Part shown: positions 26,674 through 35,382 of the stretch, one piece after another
Position numbering within the stretch: position 1 is the stretch's first letter
Layout of the letters: each line of letters begins with the position of its first letter
Assembly (NCBI RefSeq): GCF_002339505.1
Contig: NZ_DDJO01000013.1
Span: 97,962-161,961 of the forward strand
DNA: 64,000 nucleotides
Origin: Corynebacterium sp. UBA2622
GTDB taxonomy: Bacteria > Actinomycetota > Actinomycetes > Mycobacteriales > Mycobacteriaceae
Reading direction: 5' to 3'
Made by a program: the position numbers and the translations under genes
The notes under the pieces: generated by a model
Seen by the model: only the letters and a program-made list of their open reading frames with translations
Told to the model about the DNA's origin: nothing
The model's database searches: none

Positions 26674-28989
26674 CTAGATGTCCAGGTCGGACTCGAAGTC
26701 GCCGGCCTCGATGCGGTCCTTGATCGTGGTGACGAAGCGTCCCGCGTCAGCACCGTCGACCAGCTGGTGGTCGTAGGTGAACGGCAGGTAGCACATCTGG
26801 CGGATGGCGATGGAGTCGATGCCGTCCTCGGTGACGATGACGGGGCGCTTCTCGATCGCGGCGGTGCCCAGGATGCCGGCCTGCGGCGGGGTGAGGATCG
26901 GGGTGTCCAGCAGGGCGCCCTCGGAGCCGATGTTGGTCACCGTGAAGGTCGCGCCGGAGAGATCGTCCGGGCGCAGCTTCTTGTTGCGCGCGCGGTCAGC
27001 GAGGTCGGCAATCGCCTTGGCGATGTCCGCGAGGCTCATGTCCTGCGCCTTCTTGATCACCGGAACCAGCAGACCCTGCGGGGTGTCCACGGCGACGCCG
27101 ATGTTGACGTCCGGGTGGTAGGTGATTTCCTTGGTCTCCGCGTTGTAGGACGCGTTGACGTTCGGGTGGGAGACGAGGGCCTCGGCGGCCGCCTTGACGA
27201 AGAACGCCAGGTAGGTGATGTTGACCTGGTGCTTGTCCTGGAACGCCGGCTTTACGCGCTTGCGCAGCTCCGCGACGCGCGTGACATCGACCTCCTGCAC
27301 GTGGGTGAGCTGGGCCGTGGAGCGAAGCGAGTCGACCATGGTCCGCGCGGTGATCTCGCGGATGCGGTTGACCTTCTGCGTGGTACCGATGAGCTCCTGT
27401 TTGGCCGGGTCAACCGACTTGGTGGACCAGTTGGCTCGGGCGCCCTTCGCCTTTCCACCGGCGCCCTGCTGCGCGGAGCCGGAGGTTTCACTCTTGGCGG
27501 AGGCGCCCTCGGCGGCCGCGAGCACATCCTGCTTGCGGATGCGCCCGCCCACACCGGTTCCCTCAACCGTGCTGAGGTCCACGCCGTGCTTCTCGGCGAG
27601 CTTGCGCACCAGCGGGGTGACGTAGGGGACCTTGTCGCCGCGGTTATCGAGCTTCGCGGATGTGTTGGTGGCGCCGGAGGAGCTTTCCTTCGCGTCGGTC
27701 TCCGAGCGCTCGTTGGCGGCGGATCCCTTCGCCTCCTTCGCGTCATCGGACTTCGCGTCGGATGCGGAGTCGACCTTCCCTGCCTTTTCGGCCTTTTCGG
27801 CCTTTTCGGCCTTCTCGGCCTTCTTGGCTTCGGCGCGTTCCTGCTCCTTCGCGTCGTCCTTCTCCAGCTCCTCGGAGTCGTCGGAGGACTTTTCGGGCTT
27901 CGGCGCCTCCTTCCCGCTGGAGTCCGCAGAGTCGCCCGAGCCGGAAGCGGCCGCCTCGGCGTCACCGATGCGGGCGATCACGGCGCCGACCTCGATGGTG
28001 TCGTCCTCCTCGGCGAGGATCTCCAGGATGGTGCCCTCGACCGGGGAGGGGATCTCGGTGTCGACCTTGTCGGTGGAGACCTCGAGCAGCGGCTCGTCGA
28101 CCTCGACCATGTCACCGACGGACTTCAGCCAGGTGGTGATGGTGCCCTCGGTGACGGACTCGCCCAGCTCGGGCATCTCGACATCCACGGACTCGCCCGA
28201 GCCCTTCTTGTTGCTCGAGGAGTCCTTGTCCTCGGACTTCTTCGGGGCATCCAGCGGGTTCGTGCCCTCGCCCTCGGCGGAGTTCTTCTCGGCGACATCC
28301 TCGTCGGTGTCGGCGACATTCTCCTCGCCCGGACCCTGCTCTGAGGAGTCGTCGGAATCCCCGGAAGCGGAGGCGGCGTCCGCGTCACCCACGCGGGCGA
28401 TGACCGCGCCCACCTCGACGGTGTCGTCCTCTTCCGCGAGGATTTCCACGAGGGTGCCCGCAACGGGGGAGGGGATCTCGGTGTCGACCTTGTCGGTGGA
28501 GACCTCGAGCAGCGGCTCGTCGACCTCGACCTCGTCGCCGACGGACTTCAGCCATGTGGTGATGGTGCCCTCGGTGACGGACTCACCCAGCTCCGGCATC
28601 TCCACGTCGGTGGCGGCACCCGAAGACTTCTTGCTTTCCGCCTTCGGGGCGGGCTTGTCGTCCTTCTTGGACGCGGACTCGTCATCCTTTTCGGAGTCTT
28701 CCGACTCCTTCCCCGAATCGTCGGATCCCTCGGAGGACTCCGTCTTCTCGCCTTCGTCACCGATAACGGCGATAACCTCGCCCACGTCCACGGTGTCGTC
28801 TTCCTCGGCCTTGATCTCGAGGAGAACGCCGGAAACGGGAGACGGAATCTCGGTGTCGACCTTGTCGGTGGAGACCTCGAGCAGCGGCTCGTCAGCCTCG
28901 ACGGTGTCGCCGACTGCCTTCAGCCACGTGGTGATCGTTCCTTCGGTGACTGATTCGCCCAGCTCGGGCATCTCAACAGAGTGAGCCAT
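26674..28989 (-). CDS. sucB: Dihydrolipoamide acyltransferase (E2) with three lipoyl domains
   Basis: This is the E2 core of 2-oxoacid dehydrogenase complexes; in corynebacteria one E2 serves pyruvate and, with OdhA, 2-oxoglutarate. The protein is 771 residues from ATG 28989 (AGAAGGAT upstream). Three near-identical lipoyl domains occupy about 1-78, 128-202 and 268-342, with lysines K43, K167 and K308 in EVSTDKVDTEIPS. Acidic/Ser/Lys linkers join them, one containing a KAE repeat. A subunit-binding domain (VTPLVRKLAEKHGVDL) and the catalytic domain ending with YDHQLVDGADAGRF follow. LipA and LipB for its modification are encoded downstream on the same strand. Confidence 0.93.
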   Translation of the reverse strand: MAHSVEMPELGESVTEGTITTWLKAVGDTVEADEPLLEVSTDKVDTEIPSPVSGVLLEIKAEEDDTVDVGEVIAVIGDEGEKTESSEGSDDSGKESEDSEKDDESASKKDDKPAPKAESKKSSGAATDVEMPELGESVTEGTITTWLKSVGDEVEVDEPLLEVSTDKVDTEIPSPVAGTLVEILAEEDDTVEVGAVIARVGDADAASASGDSDDSSEQGPGEENVADTDEDVAEKNSAEGEGTNPLDAPKKSEDKDSSSNKKGSGESVDVEMPELGESVTEGTITTWLKSVGDMVEVDEPLLEVSTDKVDTEIPSPVEGTILEILAEEDDTIEVGAVIARIGDAEAAASGSGDSADSSGKEAPKPEKSSDDSEELEKDDAKEQERAEAKKAEKAEKAEKAEKAGKVDSASDAKSDDAKEAKGSAANERSETDAKESSSGATNTSAKLDNRGDKVPYVTPLVRKLAEKHGVDLSTVEGTGVGGRIRKQDVLAAAEGASAKSETSGSAQQGAGGKAKGARANWSTKSVDPAKQELIGTTQKVNRIREITARTMVDSLRSTAQLTHVQEVDVTRVAELRKRVKPAFQDKHQVNITYLAFFVKAAAEALVSHPNVNASYNAETKEITYHPDVNIGVAVDTPQGLLVPVIKKAQDMSLADIAKAIADLADRARNKKLRPDDLSGATFTVTNIGSEGALLDTPILTPPQAGILGTAAIEKRPVIVTEDGIDSIAIRQMCYLPFTYDHQLVDGADAGRFVTTIKDRIEAGDFESDLDI
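27782..27826 (-). repeat. Nine-base tandem repeat in the sucB linker
   Basis: Five copies of a GCCTTTTCG-like unit run head to tail; the last two have changed bases. They encode a Lys-Ala-Glu repeat in the E2 linker. Being in frame, gain or loss of a unit would only change linker length. Confidence 0.8.
28033..28977 (-). repeat. Three dispersed lipoyl-domain DNA repeats in sucB
   Basis: Copies of about 150 bases lie at 28828-28977, 28456-28605 and 28033-28182. Each encodes the same core from VEMPELGESVTEG through DTEIPSPV with few changes. They are close enough for recombination that would delete or add a lipoyl domain. Confidence 0.85.
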
Positions 28990-29142
28990 ATCCTTCTCGT
29001 CTCCTCGTGGGTTCGTTATTAAGCGGAAGCTACAAAGCCTTAGCGTACCTTCTCCCCGCCCCGCGTGGTGAGGCTGGGTGCGCACACGCGAACCGGGCCG
29101 CGCGCCCCTTCGCGGGGTGGGCCGTTACGTAGGATGAGGGGC

Positions 29143-29538
29143 GTGTTCAACCTCTTCGGCAACCGCAGAACCTCCTCGTCCCTGAAGCCCCCCAGGGCAC
29201 CCGGTGAGACCATCAGGCGGGAGGACGCCCAATACCTGTTGGACTGGGCGGCGGGGCGCGCATTCATCGAGGGTTTTGTCGAGCCGGAAACAGTGGTCAA
29301 CGAAATGTCGGTGGTGCTCGTGGACGAGAACGGCGAGCACATCCGGCGCCGCATCGGCGGGCCGAAGGGGATCGATGCCGTCGCGCAGCTTCTGGGCATC
29401 CCGCTTTACGACGTCGAGGAGACCGGCTATCCCGAGCGCATGCGCAAGCGCATCGAGCGCGACCGTATCCTGCGCAAACGGGCGGAACAGAGGAAACGCC
29501 GCGCCCTGTTCGAGCGCGGCGAAAACCCCAACGGCTGA
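29143..29538 (+). CDS. Conserved hypothetical protein, basic C-terminus
   Basis: This 131-residue protein is not assigned. It begins MFNLFGNRR (GTG start), has a middle part ETIRREDAQYLLDWAAGR and a beta-rich segment NEMSVVLVDENGEHIRRR, and ends in a long Arg/Lys helix (MRKRIERDRILRKRAEQRKRR). No membrane segment or signal peptide. TAGGAT ends seven bases before GTG 29143, so it is likely leaderless; ATG 29134 is an alternative. It diverges from sucB and converges on pepA with a four-base gap. The basic tail suggests nucleic-acid or membrane contact, but this is only a guess. Confidence 0.6.
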   Translation: MFNLFGNRRTSSSLKPPRAPGETIRREDAQYLLDWAAGRAFIEGFVEPETVVNEMSVVLVDENGEHIRRRIGGPKGIDAVAQLLGIPLYDVEETGYPERMRKRIERDRILRKRAEQRKRRALFERGENPNG

Positions 29539-29542
29539 ACGG

Positions 29543-31036
29543 TTACCGTGACCCGGTGGCGAGCTCCGTCAGCGCCTCGATGATGGTGCGCACGGGGGCG
29601 CCGGTCGCGCGCTTCGGCGTGTAGCCCCAGGCGCCCTTGGTGTTCCAGGACGGCCCGGCGACATCAATGTGCACCCACTCGGTGTCCTCGGCGATGAAGC
29701 GCGAGAGGTACAGGCCGGCGAAGAGCATTCCACCGGTGCGGGCGTTGTGGACGTTGCGGATGTCCGCGACGGGGGACGCCAGCTCCTCCTCCTGCTCCTC
29801 GAGCAGTGGCATCGCCCAGCTCGACTCGCCCACCCCGCGGCCGATCTCCGCGACCCGGTCGCGGAATTCGTCGGAGCCCATCACGCCCGCAGTCCGGTTG
29901 CCCAGGGCGACGAGCTGCGCGCCGGTCAGCGTCGCGGTCTCGATGATGTAGTCGGGCTTGTCCTCGCTGGCGCGGGCGAGGGCGTCGGCAAGCACGAGGC
30001 GGCCCTCGGCATCGGTGTTGAGAATCTCGGAAGTGATCCCGCCGTAGTGGGTGATCACGTCGCCGGGGTGGCTGGCCGAGCCGGAGGGCATGTTCTCGGC
30101 GAGGGGGAGCCACGCGTCGATGCGGATGGGGGAGGAGAGGCGGGCCGCGGCGCTGATGGCGGCGACGACCGCCGCCGAGCCGCCCATGTCCGAGATCATG
30201 TCCTCCATGTTCGGGGCGGGCTTGAGCGAGATGCCACCGGTGTCAAAGGTGATGCCCTTGCCCACCATGCCCACCGAGGTCGTGGCGCGGCCCGGGTTCC
30301 AGGAGAGGTGCACCAGGCGCGGCGGGCGGGCCGAGCCCTTACCCACCGCGAGGATGCCGCCGTAGCCGTTTTCCTCGAGATAGGACTCGTCGAAAACCTG
30401 GACCGCTAGCCCCGACTGCCCGGCGATCTCCCGGATGACGCCGGCGTAGCTCTCCGGGTAGAGGAAGTTGGCCGGCGTGTTCACCAGGTCCCGGGCAAGC
30501 ATGGTGGATTCCGCGATGACGACGGCACGGTCGAAGTCCTCGCGGGCGTTCTCCCCGCCCACAACGTTGATGCGGGTGGTGGGGCGCTCGACACGCTCGC
30601 CGGGGTTCTTCAGCCCCGCGTAGGTGTAACCGCCCAGCAGCAGGCCCTCCACGATGGGCCTCACGCCGAATTCCGTGGTGATGGTGGCGCGTTCGATGCC
30701 CTTCAGGGAGCGGGCGAGTGCACCGGCGGCGCGGCGGACCGCTTCGGCATCGATCTCGTCGGAATCACCGAGGCCGAAGGCGATGACGAGCGCCCCGTCG
30801 CGCACCAGCCGGGTGACCTCACCCTGCTTGCCGGTTGCCCCGAGCGCCTCCAGGCTCTCCAGGAGGCTGTCGGCCCCGAGGCCCGTGACCGGGATTTCCA
30901 GGCCCTCCTCGCCCTTGGCAACGGGGACGAGGGCCGCGCCCGGATCAGCGGGAACGGAGGGGACAAACTCGACGTGCAGCGTCTCGCCGCGTGCCGGGAG
31001 GGACAGGTCGAAGGGAGTGGATTTCACGGTGCTCAC
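29543..31036 (-). CDS. pepA: Leucyl aminopeptidase (M17)
   Basis: This cytosolic two-metal aminopeptidase of 497 residues removes N-terminal residues from peptides. The C-terminal catalytic domain has the metal and active-site motifs GKGITFDTGGISLKP, a DMGGSAAV segment and NTDAEGRLVLADAL. The N-terminal domain is the usual variable macro-like part. GTG 31036 is chosen because AAAGG lies five bases upstream; the longer frame to 31174 overlaps the ilvE promoter. In corynebacteria pepA keeps its place between sucB and ilvE. Confidence 0.94.
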   Translation of the reverse strand: MSTVKSTPFDLSLPARGETLHVEFVPSVPADPGAALVPVAKGEEGLEIPVTGLGADSLLESLEALGATGKQGEVTRLVRDGALVIAFGLGDSDEIDAEAVRRAAGALARSLKGIERATITTEFGVRPIVEGLLLGGYTYAGLKNPGERVERPTTRINVVGGENAREDFDRAVVIAESTMLARDLVNTPANFLYPESYAGVIREIAGQSGLAVQVFDESYLEENGYGGILAVGKGSARPPRLVHLSWNPGRATTSVGMVGKGITFDTGGISLKPAPNMEDMISDMGGSAAVVAAISAAARLSSPIRIDAWLPLAENMPSGSASHPGDVITHYGGITSEILNTDAEGRLVLADALARASEDKPDYIIETATLTGAQLVALGNRTAGVMGSDEFRDRVAEIGRGVGESSWAMPLLEEQEEELASPVADIRNVHNARTGGMLFAGLYLSRFIAEDTEWVHIDVAGPSWNTKGAWGYTPKRATGAPVRTIIEALTELATGSR

Positions 31037-31143
31037 TCTCGCCTTTCGTGCTCGGGTTCGGTTGGTAAGGCCCCACGCTACAGGGCCGAAATTTTTGTGG
31101 GACGGCCATCCCACCATCCGGGCGGGGGAGTATGGTTGTGGCC

Positions 31144-32259
31144 ATGAACGCAGAGACCTCACCGAACTTCGCACTCATCCGGAACAACGCCCCGCGCACC
31201 GCGGAGCAGCGCGCCGCGATCCTCGCCGACCCGGCCTTCGGCAAGGAGTTCACGGACCACATGATCTCCATCGACTGGGACAGCGAGAACGGGTGGCACG
31301 ACGCGCAGGTGAGGCCCTACGAGAAGATCACCCTCGACCCCGCCACCAACGTCTTCCACTACGGGCAGGCGATCTTCGAGGGTCTCAAGGCCTACCGCCA
31401 CGCGGACGGGTCCATCACCACGTTCCGCCCCGAGCAGAACGCACGGCGGATGCAGCACTCCGCACGCCGCCTCGCCATGCCTGAGCTTCCGGAGGAGCTT
31501 TTCGTCGAGGCGCTGCGCCAGCTCGTCCGCGTCGACCGTGACTGGGTCCCCGAAGCCGGGGGAGAGGCATCCCTCTACCTGCGCCCGTTCATGATCGGAA
31601 CCGAGAAGACCCTCGGGGTTAAACCCTCGAGCACCTACTCCTTCTACGTCATCGCGTCTCCAGCGGGGGCCTACTTCTCCGGCGGTGTCAAGCCGGTCAG
31701 CGTCTGGATCTCCGAGGACTACGTCCGCGCCGCCCCCGGCGGGACGGGCGACGCCAAGTTCGCCGGCAACTACGCCGCGTCACTTCTCGCCCAGTCCGAG
31801 GCAGAGAAGCGCGGGTGCGACCAGGTGGTGTGGCTCGACGCCATCGAGCGCAGGTACATCGAGGAGATGGGCGGAATGAATCTGATGTTCGTGGAGGGCT
31901 CCGGCCCCGGCGCGACCGTGGTCACCCCAGCACTGTCGGGCTCCCTCCTCCCGGGCATCACCCGCGACTCCCTTCTCCAGGTCGCCCGCGACCTCGGCTA
32001 CGGCACCGAGGAGCGCGCCATCACCGTCGACGAGTGGCGCGAAGGTGCCACCTCCGGCGCAATCTCAGAGACAATGGCCTGCGGCACGGCCGCGGTGATC
32101 ACCCCCGTCGGCCGGGTCATGAGCAACGGGGGTGAGTTCGCGGTGAACAACAGCGAGGCCGGCGAGGTCACCATGAAGCTGCGCGAGCAGCTGCGCGGCA
32201 TCCAGCAGGGCGAGCGCGAGGACACCCACGGCTGGAACGTCACGCTTGTCGACGCCTGA
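31144..32259 (+). CDS. ilvE: Branched-chain amino acid aminotransferase
   Basis: IlvE transfers the amino group between glutamate and leucine, isoleucine or valine. The protein is 371 residues and of fold-type IV. The PLP lysine is K205 in GGTGDAKFAGNYAASL; other landmarks are VFHYGQAIFEGLKAYR, GGEASLYLRPFM and the ACGTAAVITPVG segment near the C-terminus. ATG 31144 is used; GTG 31138 with GGGGGAG upstream, or ATG 31132, would add two or four residues. It diverges from pepA and converges on cobT. Confidence 0.94.
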   Translation: MNAETSPNFALIRNNAPRTAEQRAAILADPAFGKEFTDHMISIDWDSENGWHDAQVRPYEKITLDPATNVFHYGQAIFEGLKAYRHADGSITTFRPEQNARRMQHSARRLAMPELPEELFVEALRQLVRVDRDWVPEAGGEASLYLRPFMIGTEKTLGVKPSSTYSFYVIASPAGAYFSGGVKPVSVWISEDYVRAAPGGTGDAKFAGNYAASLLAQSEAEKRGCDQVVWLDAIERRYIEEMGGMNLMFVEGSGPGATVVTPALSGSLLPGITRDSLLQVARDLGYGTEERAITVDEWREGATSGAISETMACGTAAVITPVGRVMSNGGEFAVNNSEAGEVTMKLREQLRGIQQGEREDTHGWNVTLVDA

Positions 32260-32294
32260 GGTGCCCCGCTGGCGGAGCGCGGGTGCCCCGCCGC

Positions 32295-33278
32295 CTAACT
32301 GCGCAGCGCCGATATTTCGTCGCCCACCATCTCGGCCGCCGCGTTGAGCACCGGCAGGGCCAGGAGCGCCCCCGCGCCCTGGCCCGTTGCCATGTCCAGG
32401 GCCGTGAGCGGCGTGAGGCCGAGGGCGTTGAGGCACACCGCCTGGCAGGGCTCGGCCCCGAGCTGGGCGGCGGCGAGCCAGTCGCGCGTGCCCGGGGCAA
32501 GGCGCTCGGCGACGTAGGCGGCGACGGTGGCGTAGGGGCCGTCGACAAGCACCGGCGTACGGCGCACCGCAGATTGAGCGATGAGACCCACGAGCGCCAC
32601 GAAATCCGGTGCCGAAAGGGAGGTGAGAACCCGCGGCACATCCTCGCGGTAATCCCGCACCCGGAACATTGCGTCCCGTACGGCGGCGGTCTTGACCTTC
32701 CAGACCTCGTCGCTGATTCCGCTGCCGCGCCCGACCGCGACGACGGGCTCGGTGCGGGTGAGGACGCCGAAGACCGCGGAAGCGACGGCGGTGTTCCCCA
32801 CACCGATGTCACCCGGGACAATGAGGTCGGTTCCCGCATCCACCTCCTGGTCGGCGAGCCTCTTCCCCGACTCCAGGGCGGTGCCGAAGGCGGCGGGGCT
32901 CATGGCGTCCTCGACGTCGATGGCCCCGCTGGGCTCGGTCAGCCAGTCGTCCACCAGGCGCACGGTGCAGTTCGCGGCGCGGGCGGCGACGTTCACCGGC
33001 CCGCCCCCGGCCGCGATCTCCTGCGCCTGCACCCCGGTCGACTCCAGCGAGTGAGCGGAGATGCCGCGGGCGGCGACACCGTGGTTCCCCGCGACAATGA
33101 GCGCCCGGGCGCGGGCGAAGGGGTGCGGAACCTCTGCACCCTGGCACCCCGCGACCCAGGCACCGAGCTCGGCGAGGCGCCCGAAAGAGCGTCCGCGCGC
33201 CGACCCGGCGAGAAGCGCCGCGACCCGCGAGGCCGCGGAGACATCCGGGGTGTCGACGGGGGAGAAGTACTCAGACAC
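32295..33278 (-). CDS. cobT: Nicotinate-nucleotide-dimethylbenzimidazole phosphoribosyltransferase
   Basis: CobT makes alpha-ribazole phosphate, the lower ligand precursor of cobalamin. The 327-residue protein has GNHGVAARGISAH, EIAAGGGPVNVAA, GDIGVGNTA and the catalytic-region EPCQAVCLNALGLTPL with the conserved acidic/Leu pattern near the C-terminus. The start is GTG 33278 with only a distant AAGGG. The usual partners cobU and cobS are not beside it in this window; the upstream neighbour is a DUF3043 gene 42 bases away on the same strand. Confidence 0.9.
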   Translation of the reverse strand: MSEYFSPVDTPDVSAASRVAALLAGSARGRSFGRLAELGAWVAGCQGAEVPHPFARARALIVAGNHGVAARGISAHSLESTGVQAQEIAAGGGPVNVAARAANCTVRLVDDWLTEPSGAIDVEDAMSPAAFGTALESGKRLADQEVDAGTDLIVPGDIGVGNTAVASAVFGVLTRTEPVVAVGRGSGISDEVWKVKTAAVRDAMFRVRDYREDVPRVLTSLSAPDFVALVGLIAQSAVRRTPVLVDGPYATVAAYVAERLAPGTRDWLAAAQLGAEPCQAVCLNALGLTPLTALDMATGQGAGALLALPVLNAAAEMVGDEISALRS

Positions 33279-33320
33279 GCGGCATCGCCGCCCTTCCGTG
33301 TAGGCCGGTTGATCCGGGAG

Positions 33321-34100
33321 TTAAACCTTCGCGCCGATGGCGACGCGCGGCTTGGGGGAGCGCCACCTGCGCGGCTGGGTCGCGCGGGAGAACGCGTACA
33401 TGCCCAGGCCGAAACCGGTGTCGGTGGTGTGGGGGAAGCGCTCCCGGACCGCCTTGTTCGCACGGGAGCCGATGAAGAACGCCTCGACGAAGATGACCAG
33501 AATGAACACCAGGGTCACCAGGGAGAGGACCGCCGACACCTTGGGCACCATGGAGCCGAGGAACATGATCAGCAGCATCACGAGCGCTGCGGGCATGACG
33601 TAGTTGTTGATGAAGCGGCGGGCATCCACCCAGTCCCGGACGAAGCGGCGGACCTCGCCGCGGTCGCGCTCCATGAGGTAGCGGTCGTCGCCGGCGTCGA
33701 TACGCGCCTGCATCTCCTTGTTGGAGCGGCGGGCCTCCTCGCGGCGCTGGCGTTTGTGTGCCTTCCACTCATCCCTGGACATGGACGCCTTGAGCTCCTT
33801 CTCCCGCGCCCGCTGCTGAGCGGGGGTGAGGGCATCGGGGTCGCGCCGCACCCCGCGCTTGATCTCCTGCTCGACGCGCTTCGGAGTCGGGCGGCCCTTC
33901 GGAGGCGTGTAACCCTTCGGGAGCGTGCTTTCCGGGGTGCCGGCCGGCGCTCCTGACGGGGCTTTTCCGCTCCCTCTGTCCGCCTCCGACCCGCTCACCC
34001 GGCGCGAGCCCTTTGCGGCGGGGGTGGTGTCGGGCAGCTCCACCTTGGTCGAGCCCCCGGTGCCGCTTCCTGCCTCAGATTTCTGCCACGGTTTCTTCAC
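33321..34100 (-). CDS. DUF3043-family membrane protein
   Basis: This 259-residue protein has a long hydrophilic N-terminal half, first Ser/Gly/Pro-rich then strongly Arg/Lys/Glu charged (KHKRQRREEARRSNKEMQ). Two adjacent membrane segments follow near residues 165-184 and 190-210 (NYVMPAALVMLLIMFLGSM, then VLSLVTLVFILVIFV), and a basic tail. This layout is DUF3043, of unknown function, found next to the A-type Fe-S carrier gene in actinobacteria. GTG 34100 with GAGAGG upstream is preferred to the long extension. It diverges from erpA across 184 bases. Confidence 0.82.
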   Translation of the reverse strand: MKKPWQKSEAGSGTGGSTKVELPDTTPAAKGSRRVSGSEADRGSGKAPSGAPAGTPESTLPKGYTPPKGRPTPKRVEQEIKRGVRRDPDALTPAQQRAREKELKASMSRDEWKAHKRQRREEARRSNKEMQARIDAGDDRYLMERDRGEVRRFVRDWVDARRFINNYVMPAALVMLLIMFLGSMVPKVSAVLSLVTLVFILVIFVEAFFIGSRANKAVRERFPHTTDTGFGLGMYAFSRATQPRRWRSPKPRVAIGAKV

Positions 34101-34284
34101 GCCTCTCAGGCTACAAGCCGGGCACACCGCAGGGGAATAGAGGTGGCGGTGCGCGCGTTGCACTGCGTAGCGCGGACGACACCCACCCTCGTTGCAGATG
34201 GCGGGTAGTCTGGTCCGCACACTGCACCAGTTTCGACAAATCTTTCGCGGTGATCATGCCGCAACATGTAGGCAAGGAGTTTTC

Positions 34285-34629
34285 ATGACTGCACCGACCT
34301 CCGCCACGGGTGTCACCCTCACCGAGGCAGCCGCGGCAAAGGCGAAGGCGCTCCTGGACCAGGAGGGTGCCACCGACCTGTCCCTGCGCATCGCGGTCCA
34401 GCCGGGCGGCTGCGCGGGCCTGCGCTACCAGCTCTACTTTGACGACCGCGAACTCGACGGCGACAAGGCCGACGTCATCGGGGGCGTCCGCTTGGTCGTG
34501 GACAAGATGAGCGTGCCCTACCTCATGGGCGCGACGATCGACTTCGCGGACACCATCGAACAGCAGGGCTTCACCATCGACAACCCGAACGCCGGCGGGT
34601 CCTGCGCCTGCGGTGATTCGTTCAACTAA
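34285..34629 (+). CDS. erpA: A-type iron-sulfur cluster carrier (HesB/IscA family)
   Basis: This 114-residue protein delivers Fe-S clusters to apoproteins. The three cluster cysteines are in GGCAGLRY and CACGDSF near the C-terminus. AAGGAG lies six bases before ATG 34285. A TAGTCT -10-like element at 34206-34211 would give a leader of about 65 bases. The Fe-S proteins LipA and the Rieske protein QcrA in this window are plausible clients. The C-terminal hairpin at 34653 ends the transcript. Confidence 0.93.
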   Translation: MTAPTSATGVTLTEAAAAKAKALLDQEGATDLSLRIAVQPGGCAGLRYQLYFDDRELDGDKADVIGGVRLVVDKMSVPYLMGATIDFADTIEQQGFTIDNPNAGGSCACGDSFN

Positions 34630-34652
34630 GCGGATCCGCGGAACAGGGAAGG

Positions 34653-34688
34653 CGGGCCTGGGCACCCATCTGCGGGTGCCCGGGCCCG
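34653..34688. terminator. Terminator between erpA and the DUF1345 gene
   Basis: A 15-base stem with one G-T pair (CGGGCCTGGGCACCC with GGGTGCCCGGGCCCG) and a six-base loop lies 24 bases after erpA. TCCTTGTT follows. The converging gene stops at 34720, so it may serve both. Confidence 0.78.
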
Positions 34689-34719
34689 TCCTTGTTGCGA
34701 CGCCTTCGCGGCTGGGGCT

Positions 34720-35382
34720 CTAATCCACCAGGGACATGACCAGGTTGATGGCCGATGCCGTCAGTGCAATGCCGAAGATGTAGGCGTAGATCGCGTGCGC
34801 GGTAGCCGCCCAGCGGATCGACGGTTTGCTGATCGACGTGTCCGAAACCTGATACGTCATCCCCATCGACAACCCCATGTAGGTGAAGTCGCGGTAGGTG
34901 GGCAGATAGGTATCCTGGTTGAAGTCGAGCCCGCCCTCGGGCCCGTCGGAGTAGTAGAGGTCCGCGTAGCGCAGGATGAACACCGTATTGATCAGCATCC
35001 AGCTGGAGAACACGGTAACCAGCACGAGAAGCCCTTCGATCCACGCCCAGATGCCCTCCGCCTGTTTCGCCGCCACCATGAGCATCCCCACGGAGACGAA
35101 GGAAATGAGCGTGGCGACGTTCGTGAGCAGCAGCCTGGACACCCGCGACGGCTCCTCCGAATTCGCGTGATCGCGGGTCATCGCTCCGTCATAGGGGAGG
35201 ATCTGGGACCAGACGAGCACGAGGTAGACCAGCGAGGCGGCACCCCAGCCGTAGGCCGGTGCGCGCCACCAGTCGGAGAGGAACCCGACAGCAGCGCTTG
35301 CCAGCACGAATACCGCGGCAAGGATGGCGGAGTTCCGCCGCGCCAGCTGCCTGCGGGTCGGGCGCCCGTGCCCGCCGGCCAC
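34720..35382 (-). CDS. DUF1345-family membrane protein
   Basis: This 220-residue protein has about five hydrophobic segments and the family hallmark YMGLSMGMTYQVSDTSI preceded by a short loop with DFTYM. The role of DUF1345 is unknown; the motif has been likened to channel or transporter segments. The start is GTG 35382, which shares one base with the ltsA stop (TAGTG), so translation is coupled to the upstream amidotransferase. A role linked to cell-wall amidation is suggested only by position. Confidence 0.82.
   Translation of the reverse strand: MAGGHGRPTRRQLARRNSAILAAVFVLASAAVGFLSDWWRAPAYGWGAASLVYLVLVWSQILPYDGAMTRDHANSEEPSRVSRLLLTNVATLISFVSVGMLMVAAKQAEGIWAWIEGLLVLVTVFSSWMLINTVFILRYADLYYSDGPEGGLDFNQDTYLPTYRDFTYMGLSMGMTYQVSDTSISKPSIRWAATAHAIYAYIFGIALTASAINLVMSLVD

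Noticed and set aside
27632..28984. Serine-rich 450-residue plus-strand frame opposite sucB
   Set aside because: The repeats mirror the lipoyl-domain repeats on the other strand, so the apparent repeat protein is an artefact.
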